A stretch of 64,000 bases of DNA from Aequorivita sp. (GCA_024637015.1 JAGXGE010000001.1:85255-149254); one strand, 5' to 3'; positions 24,318 to 33,238 are shown, numbered from the stretch's first letter. The notes: a model not told the origin generated them from the sequence alone. Numbers and translations are program-made.

Positions 24318-25499
24318 GTGGCAAAAAATTACATCTTACTTCTTCTATTGTTTTTAAGTGTTTCTGCAAAAGCACAATTCGTTCCATTATCAGAAACTTC
24401 TGAAATAAGCATTATCACTATTGGTCCAGGGGCTGAGCTTTATGATAAATTTGGGCACAGTGCGTTTCGAATTCAAGATAGCTTGAATGGGGTTGATGTG
24501 GTTTTTAATTATGGCGTTTATGATTTTGACACACCAAATTTCTATACAAAATTTGCACAAGGAAAGCTACTTTATCAGCTAGGGGTAAGTTATTATCAAC
24601 CATTTTTTCAAAGCTATGTAGCACAAAATCGTTGGGTTAAAGAACAGACTTTGAACCTCAACTATACTGAAAAACAAGCTATCTCAGATTTTCTTTGGAA
24701 CAATGCCCGGCCAGAGAACAAAAAATACAAATACGATTTCTTTTTTGACAATTGCGCCACTAAAATCCGTGATGTAGTCCAAATAGTTCTCGGGGATAAG
24801 CTTGAATACAATGAAGATTACATAAAAGAAGAACTTACATTCCGGCAGCTCATTCAGCAAAACCTACAAGCTAATTCTTGGGGAAGTTTGGGAATAGACA
24901 TTGCCCTTGGCGCAGTTATAGATAGGAAGGCAAAACCAATAGAGTATCAATTTCTTCCCGATTATGTTTATGAAGCAGCCGCGAACGCAGTTATAATCAG
25001 AAATGGTTCTTCAGAAAGTTTAGTAAAACAGACAACAGTTCTTTTTGAGAACACCTCTACCCCAAACGAAAGCAATTTCCTGTTGAGTCCCCTGTTTGTA
25101 TTGGGAATATTGGGGCTTATAATTGTTGTTGTTACATATCGTGATTACAAAAGAAATAAACGAAGTCGATACTTGGATTTATTTCTTTTCTTTTTTACAG
25201 GGCTTGTTGGTGTATTTCTTTTATTGCTTTGGTTTGCAACAGACCACACTGCCACGGCCTATAACTACAATTTGCTGTGGGCATTTCCTATTTCAATTTT
25301 GGTGATTCTTGCAATTTCTAAAAGACATGCTTCCAAAAAACTAAAAAGATACACTGTAATGCTGTTGCTTCTTTTAGTTCTTTTGACTATTCACTGGATT
25401 ACGGGAGTTCAGGTTTTTGCAATTGGGCTTTTGCCGTTGCTGGTTGCTTTGGTGGTGCGCTATGTCTATTTGGTGGGTTTTATTGGGAAACAGAGATAA
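24318..25499 (+). CDS. DUF4105 protein, Lnb-like N-terminal periplasmic domain with membrane C-terminus
   Basis: A 393-residue protein. A signal peptide (ILLLLLFLSVSAKAQ) precedes a DUF4105/Lnb-type domain at about 25-230 with FGHSAFRIQD, FNYGVYDF and YDFFFDNCATKIRDV; the His and Cys of these blocks are candidate catalytic residues. Lnb proteins use such a domain for lipoprotein N-acyl transfer in some Bacteroidota and Gram-positives. About five hydrophobic segments follow from residue 255 on. The start is a GTG at 24318 next to a small heptad repeat. The family is good; lipoprotein acylation here is an inference. Confidence 0.75.
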   Translation: MAKNYILLLLLFLSVSAKAQFVPLSETSEISIITIGPGAELYDKFGHSAFRIQDSLNGVDVVFNYGVYDFDTPNFYTKFAQGKLLYQLGVSYYQPFFQSYVAQNRWVKEQTLNLNYTEKQAISDFLWNNARPENKKYKYDFFFDNCATKIRDVVQIVLGDKLEYNEDYIKEELTFRQLIQQNLQANSWGSLGIDIALGAVIDRKAKPIEYQFLPDYVYEAAANAVIIRNGSSESLVKQTTVLFENTSTPNESNFLLSPLFVLGILGLIIVVVTYRDYKRNKRSRYLDLFLFFFTGLVGVFLLLLWFATDHTATAYNYNLLWAFPISILVILAISKRHASKKLKRYTVMLLLLLVLLTIHWITGVQVFAIGLLPLLVALVVRYVYLVGFIGKQR

Positions 25500-25922
25500 A
25501 ACATCCCTCCCAGCCTCTACTTCGACAGGCTCAGCACATCGCCTTCAAAGGGAGGAGCTTGATTTAGATTTACTATACAATTTGTAGTGAAGAAAAAAGG
25601 CCCCTCTTCGAAGCAAGGTGCTGAGCGAAGTTGTAGTAAAGGGATTAAGGGGAGATTTTATTGTGGGTTGAAAATGATGATTGCTGAACTCAATCATGAA
25701 AAACATTCCTCCAGCCTCTACTTCGAAAGGCTCAGCACATCGCCTTCAAAGGGAGGTGTTTGATTTGGGTTTACTTTAGAAATCGTGACAAACATCCCTC
25801 CCAGCCTCTACTTCGAAAGGCTCAGCACATCGCCTTCAAAGGGAGGGGCTTGATTTGTATTTAATTTATAATTGTAGTCAGAATCAAAAGTCCCCCTTTG
25901 AAGGGGGATTTAGGGGGATGTT
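25499..25922. repeat. Array of family-1 palindromic elements between DUF4105 and DUF559 genes
   Basis: This 423-bp gene-free stretch consists almost wholly of related units. Forward ends are at 25499-25560, 25699-25760 and 25790-25852, each ACATTCCTCC or ACATCCCTCC ... CTTCGA[CA]AGGCTCAGCACATC ... CTTCAAAGGGAGG. Inverted partners are at about 25601-25658 and 25890-25922. The units with both ends (25499-25658 and 25790-25922) look like about 130-160 bp hairpin elements sharing a TTGTAGT-containing middle. No open reading frame of note is inside. Confidence 0.85.
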
Positions 25923-26306
25923 CTAAGAGTTTTCTTCAATATAATCCCTAATAACAAGCAAAATATCTTCCATATTATTTAAAACCTCATCATTGGTAAA
26001 CCGCAAAAAATACAGTCCATACTTTTCTATCCTCCCTTGTCTTTCGGCATCTTCCAAAAAATTATGGTCGTGAATATTTCCATCAATTTCTATTACCAGC
26101 CCTATTTCATGACAATAGAAATCGACGATATAATTTAAAATTGGCACTTGTCTATGGAATTCCACTCCCAAAGATTTCTTTCTTATAGTGTTCCCCATTA
26201 ACTTTTCAGAAGGAGTCATATTCTTCCGAAGCTCTTGAGCTATCCTTTTAAGGTGTTTATTGTATGGATTATTTTGTTGGACACAGAATAAAGATATGAA
26301 AAACAT
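25923..26306 (-). CDS. DUF559 endonuclease-domain protein (Vsr-like fold)
   Basis: A 127-residue DUF559 protein of the very-short-patch-repair/PD-(D/E)XK-like group. The typical NPYNKHLKRIAQELRKNMTPSEK start is present, then GVEFHRQVPILNYIVDFYC, LVIEIDG and LRFTNDEV. Candidate active-site residues are D62, E73, D75 and H79. The first dozen residues overlap the flanking repeat, so the true start may be later. It is bracketed by inverted family-1 ends, an inverted one at its 3' side (25890-25922) and a forward one at 26300-26365. No function is established for such solo proteins. Confidence 0.85.
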   Translation of the reverse strand: MFFISLFCVQQNNPYNKHLKRIAQELRKNMTPSEKLMGNTIRKKSLGVEFHRQVPILNYIVDFYCHEIGLVIEIDGNIHDHNFLEDAERQGRIEKYGLYFLRFTNDEVLNNMEDILLVIRDYIEENS

Positions 26307-26420
26307 CCCTCCACAGCCTCTACTTCGACAGGCTCAGCACATCGCCTTCAAAGGGAGGGGTTTGATTTGGACCTAAATTATAATTGTAGTTAGAAATTGA
26401 AAGTGTCTTTTTTGAAGTAG
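26300..26420. repeat. Family-1 palindromic element flanking the DUF559 gene
   Basis: The forward end at 26300-26365 (ACATCCCTCCACAGCCTC ... CTTCAAAGGGAGGGG) is followed by a middle resembling that of the 25790-25922 unit (TTATAATTGTAGT shared) and a decayed inverted end, CTTTTTTGAAG, near 26406-26416. The rest of the gap up to 26584 holds only a small 11-bp direct repeat (TTTGCTATGGC, from 26534). Confidence 0.75.
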
Positions 26421-26584
26421 AATTTTATTTAAATTCTTTTTAGAACTAGGGGTTTACAAGGTTTCTGGATTGGGAATTTAAGTAAGGATAAATTTTGTAG
26501 GAAAAAAGGGTTATATTCCTACATTTTAATGACTTTGCTATGGCTTTGCTATGGCTTATCTATGGAGTATCTATAAATGGCTCG

Positions 26585-27976
26585 TTATTGCCCCCTAAAA
26601 AACACAATAGTACTCAAGGTTTTGATAATGATTGTAATGTCCAGAAAGAGGCTCCGGTGTTTTATATAGTATAAATCATATTGCAGTTTTTCGAGGGAAT
26701 CCTCTTCACTGGAACCGTATTTGGCGTTTACCTGTGCCCAACCTGTTACGCCTGGTTTAACAAGGTGTCTCACTTCATAAAAAGGTATTTTTTCTATAAG
26801 ACCTTCCACAAATTCAGGACGTTCTGGACGTGGACCAATCACGCTCATTTCACCTTTTATAACGTTGATGAATTGTGGGATTTCATCAAAACGGGACTTT
26901 CTTAAAAAACGACCAAACTTTGTAACACGGGTGTCTTTGGCTATTGCAAATTGGGCGCCATGTTTTTCTGCGTTTATAACCATACTCCTCAATTTGTAAA
27001 TCTTAAAATGTTTCCCGTTTTTCCCTACCCGTGTCTGACTATAGAAAAAAGGACCTCTGTTTCCAATCATATTCCCTGTTATAAGAAAAGGTAGCAAGAT
27101 AAGTCCAAAAAGAAGCCCGATGATTGACAAAAGCAAATCCAGTATTCTATTGAAAAAGAGGTAAAGTTTGTTTTGGTTGCTTCGGCTAAACGGGAAATAA
27201 CGATAAAAATCCTTTTCCACGTGCTGCACGGGAATACGGTGCGTCAGCTCTTCATATACTTGGGTATATTCGCGGATGGGAATTCCGTTTTCAAGCAACT
27301 TTATTAACTTGTTATTGAGTTCAACAGTCATCCCCTCAGAAAGTGGCGTACCCACTACTATTTCAGAAATAGTCATTTCATCAGTCAACATTGCAATATC
27401 CTCGATAGCAATGGAATCTATTTCAAGATTATTAACGATTGTTCCGTCATACGGAGCTGTATTAAAATATCCTATAACCCTGTAGTTCGGATCTGACTTT
27501 TGGAGAGAGGCTACAATTGCATCTACATCTTGAGCGTGGGCAATCAGAATCACTCTTTTATAAAAACGCGGCGCGGAAATAAGAATGATATACGCATACC
27601 GCCAAGCCAACATAGCAACGTTGATTGCCAAAAAGAAATAGACTATCTGCAAACGATTGGACGGCAGCATGGGAGTATAAAATGGGGTGAGCAGATAGAA
27701 AAGCACTGTTACGGAAGATGTAATGATCACATTTTTAACAACCACATCAAACTTACTTGCCTTTTGAAGATTATAAAGCTCAAAAATAGTTGCAAACACA
27801 GTAAGATAAGTAGCCAAAACAATTGACCACACCCAGTGTTCAGAATTAATTTTAAAATAATCAAAATTAAAAACAAGACTCACTACATATAGCAACAACA
27901 AAACGCAGACAATATCCAGAACACGAAGTAGAATCTTTCGTTCTGATATGTCAAAATGGATGTTGTTTTTGGACAT
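26585..27976 (-). CDS. Undecaprenyl-phosphate sugar phosphotransferase (WcaJ-type, exopolysaccharide initiation)
   Basis: Transfers a sugar-1-phosphate to undecaprenyl phosphate, the first membrane step of polysaccharide repeat-unit assembly. The 463 residues show four to five N-terminal membrane spans (about 15-125), a central soluble region with VILIAHAQDVDAIV (CoA-binding-like), a further span near 285 and the catalytic bacterial sugar transferase domain (FYSQTRVGKNGKHFKIYKLRSM, then SVIGPRPERPEFV, KPGVTGWAQVN, DLYYIKHRS). It is the last gene of the 37-kb minus-strand locus. Sugar specificity (glucose, galactose or other) is not readable. Confidence 0.92.
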   Translation of the reverse strand: MSKNNIHFDISERKILLRVLDIVCVLLLLYVVSLVFNFDYFKINSEHWVWSIVLATYLTVFATIFELYNLQKASKFDVVVKNVIITSSVTVLFYLLTPFYTPMLPSNRLQIVYFFLAINVAMLAWRYAYIILISAPRFYKRVILIAHAQDVDAIVASLQKSDPNYRVIGYFNTAPYDGTIVNNLEIDSIAIEDIAMLTDEMTISEIVVGTPLSEGMTVELNNKLIKLLENGIPIREYTQVYEELTHRIPVQHVEKDFYRYFPFSRSNQNKLYLFFNRILDLLLSIIGLLFGLILLPFLITGNMIGNRGPFFYSQTRVGKNGKHFKIYKLRSMVINAEKHGAQFAIAKDTRVTKFGRFLRKSRFDEIPQFINVIKGEMSVIGPRPERPEFVEGLIEKIPFYEVRHLVKPGVTGWAQVNAKYGSSEEDSLEKLQYDLYYIKHRSLFLDITIIIKTLSTIVFFRGQ

Positions 27977-27989
27977 GGTTAGTTGTTTG

Positions 27990-28017
27990 TTGATGGTTGA
28001 TGGTTGATGGTTGATGG
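27990..28017. repeat. Four tandem copies of TTGATGG
   Basis: Four exact 7-bp units end 13 bp upstream (minus strand) of the WcaJ-type gene start. The rest of the 187-bp gap to 28163 contains degenerate CCTATTGCCTATTGC-like simple sequence and no gene. Confidence 0.95.
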
Positions 28018-28163
28018 TTTTATTGGGTTACTGCCTCTGCTATTGAATATTGTTTATTATCCATTATTAATTCATCATTGCTAATTGCTTCCTATTGCCT
28101 AACACCTATTTCCTAATGCCTATTGCCTATTGCGACAACCGAAATATCAAATTTACAGAAATT

Positions 28164-29186
28164 TCAAGCTTTCAAAAGTTTAATCCAGTTATGTTTTACA
28201 ATTTCCCAATCAAATTTTTCCATTTTTGTTCGGGCCTTTATTGTCAATTCTTGGGCCTTCAATGGATCTTCACACAGGTTTTCAATAGCTTTCACAAAGG
28301 CTTCTGGATTGTTTGGAGGCACTAAAATTCCGTCAATATCATTTTCTATCAGAAAAGGTAATCCGCCCACGTTGGTTGAAATTACTGGCAGTCCAACAGC
28401 CATCGCTTCCATTACGCTTACAGGCATATTGTCAAAATTAGTGGTATTAATAAAAATATCAAACTCCTTGGAAAGGGTTATCCATGCTTCTTTTTGCAAC
28501 ATCCCAGTGAAACTTACGGGCAAGTTTAATTCCCCGGCCATTTTTTTACAGCGCTGCAAAGAACCATCTTTGTCGGGACCGACCATACAAAGGGAAACAT
28601 CAATTCCGTTTTGTTTTAGTATTTCTACGATTTCCAACGCCAACAAGGGATTGTATATTTCTGAAAAAGAACGTACCCACAATAATTTTGGAGTTATTGA
28701 TTCCCTACTTTGGAATGGGTAGTTTTTTATTTCAATAGCATTAGGAATATAAGTTATATTGTGAATACCCGCATCCTTAAATTGCTGCATCATATACTTT
28801 GAAGGCGCCACATTTGTGAGTGCCTTTCCAAAAAGTTCATTGCTCAAACCTTTACTGTTTTTCAATCTACTAGGCAGATTACCTCCATGTAATATTGGAA
28901 TGTAAGGTAACTTGAAAAGCCTGCATAACATAGCAACAATCACAGCATAGTAATAATTTTGGGTACTATAAGTGTCAATTAAAACCAGACTAACACGGTT
29001 CCTGTTCTTAATGGTAGTAAAGACCATATCCAGCATCCGAAATAGTTTATTTTTTTTTGACGATGCCGATATAACTGTATACCCTTCCGCTTGCAGTTTC
29101 ACGGACAAGGAGTCTATAGCCGCGGGAGGTTTCCCGTGAATGGCCAATTTATTTCCTATGTAAAGCAGGTTTCTTCTTGGGTGCAT
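28164..29186 (-). CDS. Glycosyltransferase family 4
   Basis: A 340-residue GT-B enzyme. The N-terminal Rossmann domain has HGKPPAAIDSL and the acceptor-side HGGNLPSRL; the C-terminal domain has LLWVRSFSEIYNP, VGPDKDGS, FTGMLQKEAW and the donor-binding EAMAVGLPVISTNVGGLP (E-x7-E family motif). Its start overlaps the 3' end of the Wzy-like gene by 38 bp, so translation is coupled. It presumably adds one sugar of the repeat unit or core; the sugar is unknown. Confidence 0.88.
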   Translation of the reverse strand: MHPRRNLLYIGNKLAIHGKPPAAIDSLSVKLQAEGYTVISASSKKNKLFRMLDMVFTTIKNRNRVSLVLIDTYSTQNYYYAVIVAMLCRLFKLPYIPILHGGNLPSRLKNSKGLSNELFGKALTNVAPSKYMMQQFKDAGIHNITYIPNAIEIKNYPFQSRESITPKLLWVRSFSEIYNPLLALEIVEILKQNGIDVSLCMVGPDKDGSLQRCKKMAGELNLPVSFTGMLQKEAWITLSKEFDIFINTTNFDNMPVSVMEAMAVGLPVISTNVGGLPFLIENDIDGILVPPNNPEAFVKAIENLCEDPLKAQELTIKARTKMEKFDWEIVKHNWIKLLKA

Positions 29187-30438
29187 AATCTAAATTCAAT
29201 AAACAAAGAGCATATATAAAAGCTGGAGCGGCTATCCGCATGGAAGTAGTAATAATTGTAAGGCCCCAAAAAATTATAAACGGATAAAAATAGATGTTTT
29301 TCCTTCCGTTTATTTTTGTAATTAACGGGGCGAATAGAAGTACTAATAAAGCAAGAATACCAAACAAACCATGCTCTGACAGCATCCTAGAAATTTCGTT
29401 ATGTGATGCAGATGTAACTCCCATTTCCTCCATAAATTGAAATTTACCCTGACCCACACCTATACCGAATACTGGGTTCTCTTTAAAAGCATCAATCTCC
29501 ATTGACAATAAATCAATACGTCCAGTGGTAACATCGTCCTTTTCCCTACCAAGAGCGTCCTCATTTGCATAGCGATTACCTATTAAACCTCCAGTTTGAA
29601 TAATGGTATAGGTCCATACTAACAGGGTAACCCCAATAATAGCTAGTACTTTTACAGAGATTTTTGCTTTAGTCTTTAAACCAGTACTTAAGTATATTAT
29701 AAAAAGAAAAGCCAAGCACATGAAAACCGAAACCAAAACTCCGCCTCGAGAGAAAGTAAGAAGTGCCCGGTATGCCATAACAATCATCAGAAACATCATA
29801 GTCCAATGTACAAGTATATTTTTATAAGGAATCAGTAAACGGGAAAACAAAATAAAGAAACCTAACCCTAATATGGTTGCTGCCTGATTGGGACCATAAC
29901 CACCGGACATAGCTGAATTTGAAGCGGTTCCAGTTATTACATCCTGAATGTTGGGAGTATACAGCGTAATGTAAACAACCATACTTATTATCGGATAAAC
30001 AATATAATCAAGAACTTTGAGGAAATCCTGCAAATGAATAGTCCGCCCAAAACAAAATATGGCGGCAAAAGTTAAACACAAGGGGCCGCTTAAATTAAAA
30101 AGTACTGTATTTCTGAAATTGGCATCAAAGGCGATCACATCCATTGAAATAAAAACTGCTGGTAAGAGCAGTAAAATGTAGATTATATACGGAAATGCAT
30201 TTTTTTTGAAACCCAGATAAAGCATACCCAATAACATAAAGAACATCACGGCATATTTGCCTGTTTCATAAAAAATAAAGGCTTTTGTCATACGCAGAAA
30301 AACCTCCGCCCCAGTAATATAAGCCGACGCAAGAAGTACATATTGCGCTTTATTTTTTTTTCTAATTATTTGGTAAACAAAATACCCCATAACCGCAAGC
30401 ATATAAATCAACATCAAAGAACGGCTGACGTAGGCCAA
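29149..30438 (-). CDS. O-antigen polymerase/ligase family membrane protein (Wzy/WaaL-like)
   Basis: A polytopic inner-membrane protein of at least 429 residues with ten or more spans and a large periplasmic loop. The ligase/polymerase domain is recognisable as SRGGVLVSVFMCLAF, NPVFGIGVGQGKFQF and TSASHNEISRMLSEHGLFG. It would either polymerise repeat units or ligate the glycan to an acceptor. The start is uncertain. TTG at 30438 cuts into the first membrane helix, and the frame is open without an NTG start other than CTG back to a stop at 30535-30537. ATT at 30531 next to the upstream gene's stop would give a full helix. Confidence 0.85.
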   Translation of the reverse strand: MAYVSRSLMLIYMLAVMGYFVYQIIRKKNKAQYVLLASAYITGAEVFLRMTKAFIFYETGKYAVMFFMLLGMLYLGFKKNAFPYIIYILLLLPAVFISMDVIAFDANFRNTVLFNLSGPLCLTFAAIFCFGRTIHLQDFLKVLDYIVYPIISMVVYITLYTPNIQDVITGTASNSAMSGGYGPNQAATILGLGFFILFSRLLIPYKNILVHWTMMFLMIVMAYRALLTFSRGGVLVSVFMCLAFLFIIYLSTGLKTKAKISVKVLAIIGVTLLVWTYTIIQTGGLIGNRYANEDALGREKDDVTTGRIDLLSMEIDAFKENPVFGIGVGQGKFQFMEEMGVTSASHNEISRMLSEHGLFGILALLVLLFAPLITKINGRKNIYFYPFIIFWGLTIITTSMRIAAPAFIYALCLLNLDYAPKKKPALHRK

Positions 30439-30533
30439 AAAACCAATCAGAATATGAAAGATTATAGCCCTAAGGGGAGAAATATTTTGAAATATTTTCG
30501 AAGTGATAGTTTTTGGGATTTTGCGTTAATTAT

Positions 30534-31652
30534 TTAAGGTTTCATTATCTCCTCTTGTATTTTTTGCCTGTAAATTGCAAACGTAAATTTTGAAGCCACA
30601 AGATAGCAATCAGATGCCATTTTTGTTAGTTCATCCGTGTTTTTTGAAATAGCTTCTTGCAGCACTTCTCGCATATGTTGTGCATTCATTGAATTTAAAA
30701 GAAAACCATTTTTAGCATTAACATACTGTCCTATACTTGAAATGTCAGAAACTATTGGAATACAGCCATAATTCATCGCCTCTGCTATTACTTTTGGAAA
30801 ACCTTCGGAATCACTGGGCAACAAAATATAGTGTGATTTTTTATAAATCTCAAAAACTTCTTGTCGTTCCAAAAAGCCATGAAACACAGCAGGCAGCCCA
30901 AAATTGTCGCACTGTTTTTGATATTGGTCCATCTTTTCCCCATTCCCAATAAAATGAATGGTTTTTATATTTTCCAAAGAATTTAAATTTCCAAAAGCAT
31001 CAATAATACGTTGTACCCCCTTTGCATCTTCCAACCGTCCCACAAAACAAAACGTATAAGGGAGGGCAAAAGATTTCTGTTGCGTTATCCCCAAGCCTTC
31101 TTCCCGTTCTTCTATCGTAAGGCACGGATTTTCAAAAGTCAAGCAGTGTTTGGGCTGTTTTGGCCACCTACCATTAATGGTCACTATTCGTTTTTGGTGT
31201 TTCACCATCCAGCGCTGCAAGGCATAACCCAAGGGAGGATTGTCTTGGTTCCAATTCCCTGCGTATTTGTACCAGCCTTTTTTATTGCTGAACAATGTGA
31301 GATAGGGTATCAAAAACACGCCAATACCAGTTGGTGTTCGCAATTGGAAGACATCAACACGTTTTAGTGTTTTCTTGACCGTAGCAATTATTTTGGGAAT
31401 ACTGAATATAACTTTCAATTTTGCAACTATCCCCTTTCCGCCCACAGGTTTTAAAGGAATAAACTTTATTTTGGAAGAAGTATAAGGCAAAGAACTTGGT
31501 GGTGGTGTGCCAAGATGTAAAAATGCTATATGGTATATCTCTTCAAAATCTTGTGCCATGTGGTTTAGCTCGCTTATAGTAGGTCCCCAACCAACGATTG
31601 TTCCATCGGGCTGTTTGTAGTGTTCGGTATGAGATATGATGGCGAGTTTCAA
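30534..31652 (-). CDS. Glycosyltransferase family 4
   Basis: A 372-residue GT-B enzyme. KLAIISHTEHYKQPDG opens the acceptor domain. FCFVGRLEDAKGVQRII, HFIGNGEKMDQY, FHGFLERQEVF and PSDSEGFPKVIAEAMNYG form the donor-binding half with the E-x7-E motif. It belongs to the polysaccharide locus, directly upstream of the Wzy-like gene and downstream of GxxExxY element 3. The sugar specificity is not evident. Confidence 0.88.
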   Translation of the reverse strand: MKLAIISHTEHYKQPDGTIVGWGPTISELNHMAQDFEEIYHIAFLHLGTPPPSSLPYTSSKIKFIPLKPVGGKGIVAKLKVIFSIPKIIATVKKTLKRVDVFQLRTPTGIGVFLIPYLTLFSNKKGWYKYAGNWNQDNPPLGYALQRWMVKHQKRIVTINGRWPKQPKHCLTFENPCLTIEEREEGLGITQQKSFALPYTFCFVGRLEDAKGVQRIIDAFGNLNSLENIKTIHFIGNGEKMDQYQKQCDNFGLPAVFHGFLERQEVFEIYKKSHYILLPSDSEGFPKVIAEAMNYGCIPIVSDISSIGQYVNAKNGFLLNSMNAQHMREVLQEAISKNTDELTKMASDCYLVASKFTFAIYRQKIQEEIMKP

Positions 31653-31672
31653 GATAAACGTTCTATTTTTTT

Positions 31673-32121
31673 ACCACAGAGGCACAGAGCGCACAGAGGT
31701 TTAGATGTAACCATTTATTATTCTTTTTATTCCGTCAACAACTTTTACAGTATTAAAGTTTATTAAAAGTCCAAGTTTAAGATCTTTAAGTTTTAGATAA
31801 GTTAAAATCTGTGCAGTATGTATGGGTGCTAAAGCATCAATTGATTTTATTTCAATAATAACTTTATCCTCCACTATCATATCTATTCTATACCCTGCAT
31901 TTAGCTTTATATCTTTATAAACTACTGGCAACGGAATCTGTTGTTTGACATCTAAACCAAATAATCTTAATTCATGTGCCAAACAGACCTCATAAGTACT
32001 TTCCAAAAGTCCAGGCCCTAACTGTTTATGAACCTCGATGCAAGCACCTATAATTTTTGAAGATAATTCATTTTCTGTCATAATCATATTCTTCTCTCTG
32101 TGTCCTTTGTGCCTTTGTGGT
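31673..32121. mobile_element. Palindrome-bounded GxxExxY element 3
   Basis: The left end 31673-31700 (ACCACAGAGGCACAGAGC...) and right end about 32094-32121 (ending GCCTTTGTGGT) are imperfect inverted copies, roughly 22 of 26 matching, around one minus-strand GxxExxY gene. The right end is translated as the C-terminal tail of the GT4 gene at 32084-33238. No target duplication was seen. Confidence 0.65.
31701..32081 (-). CDS. GxxExxY protein (PD-(D/E)XK nuclease-like)
   Basis: A 126-residue protein closely similar to the copy at 21663-22043: MTEN start, G24-E27-Y30 (GPGLLESTY), and D67, E77 and K79 in YRIDMIVEDKVIIEIKS. The frame also has an ATG at 32087, which would overlap the GT4 stop codon; the conserved MTEN start at 32081 avoids this. 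It interrupts the polysaccharide locus in the same orientation as its neighbours and is enclosed by inverted repeats. Its function is unknown. Confidence 0.87.
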   Translation of the reverse strand: MTENELSSKIIGACIEVHKQLGPGLLESTYEVCLAHELRLFGLDVKQQIPLPVVYKDIKLNAGYRIDMIVEDKVIIEIKSIDALAPIHTAQILTYLKLKDLKLGLLINFNTVKVVDGIKRIINGYI

Positions 32122-33238
32122 TAACATTTTTTTTCTCCTCCATTTCTTCTCCTTTCAAAACATTCAAATATAACTTTATTATTTGCTCCCATGTGAAACC
32201 CTTCGACCAGCTCTTTGCTACTTGAGAATAAGACTCATAATTATTTAATATTTCTTCCAAGGCCTTGGCGAACTGTTCTGGGTCTTTATTGTTAATCAAT
32301 CTACCGGAAACTCCATCTTTTATTGCATCTTCTATTCCGCAACCCAAAGCCCCAATTGCTGGAATTCCCAAGGCGTTGGCTTCCAAAATAGCAATCCCAA
32401 AACCCTCAACATCTCCACCTTGCGTGGTTTCACTTAGCATCACAAAAACATCGGCTTGTTGTAGGAGTTCTATTTTCCTATTTTCGGAAACTTTTCCTAA
32501 AAAGACAATCGCTTCTTCTACGTCTAAATTTAATGCTAATTTTTCCAAACGCTCTTTTTCTGTAGGGATACCAACAATATGATATTTTAAATCAGGATAG
32601 TGCTTTAAAAGCAACGGTAATGCTTTAATAACATTGTGTTGGCCCTTTCGCTGAGTGATATTTCCTACTGTAATTAAAACCGGGGCCGTTCTATTTTTAA
32701 TCTTGAGAACAGAAAGTGCCTCCATTTCAAAACCATTGGGGACAACCGTTATATTTTTCAAAGAAAGATGTGAGAGCAATGATTTTGTAAAATTACTTAC
32801 GGCAATGATTTTATCAAAACGTTTTAGGGACCAATCCGTAAGTTTTCGTTGTAGCTTATTTGGAAGCCGAATTTCACTTCCGTGAATGATTGCAACAAAC
32901 TCTTTTTTAAAGAATAAAGTAAGGAAAGCGCCCAACCAAAGGGAAAACTTGCCAGAACAAATTACAAGATCACTTTTTCGAGCTAATGAGAATGCAGTGC
33001 TTATACGATTTAAATAACTTAAAAATATAATTTTCTTCCTTGGAATTCTAATGACTTCAAAACTTAGGCTTTTATCAAATTCCCTTTCCTCCTTCCCTTT
33101 TCCTGAACGAGTATCGCACACCAATTGTACCTTAAAACCGTTAGCCTGCAATCCTTTCGCCAAATTATAGGCATGATTGCCAATACCGCCGGGTTGGGGA
33201 GGGAATTCGGAGGTAAGTATGAGGATTTTGGTCATCAA
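32084..33238 (-). CDS. Glycosyltransferase family 4
   Basis: A 384-residue GT-B enzyme with ILTSEFPPQPGGIGNHAYNL (the Gly-rich acceptor-side loop), AIIHGSEIR, VPNGFE, ITVGNITQRKGQHNVI and VEGFGIAILEANALGIPAIG (E-x7-E). The final dozen residues (NHKGTKDTERRI) come from the inverted end of GxxExxY element 3, so the native C-terminus has been altered. It is part of the polysaccharide locus; the sugar is unknown. Confidence 0.88.
   Translation of the reverse strand: MMTKILILTSEFPPQPGGIGNHAYNLAKGLQANGFKVQLVCDTRSGKGKEEREFDKSLSFEVIRIPRKKIIFLSYLNRISTAFSLARKSDLVICSGKFSLWLGAFLTLFFKKEFVAIIHGSEIRLPNKLQRKLTDWSLKRFDKIIAVSNFTKSLLSHLSLKNITVVPNGFEMEALSVLKIKNRTAPVLITVGNITQRKGQHNVIKALPLLLKHYPDLKYHIVGIPTEKERLEKLALNLDVEEAIVFLGKVSENRKIELLQQADVFVMLSETTQGGDVEGFGIAILEANALGIPAIGALGCGIEDAIKDGVSGRLINNKDPEQFAKALEEILNNYESYSQVAKSWSKGFTWEQIIKLYLNVLKGEEMEEKKNVNHKGTKDTERRI

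Noticed and set aside
28018-28163. Degenerate CCTATTGCCTATTGC-like sequence as a functional tandem array
   Set aside because: The units are too diverged to define a period; reported only as part of the gene-free gap.
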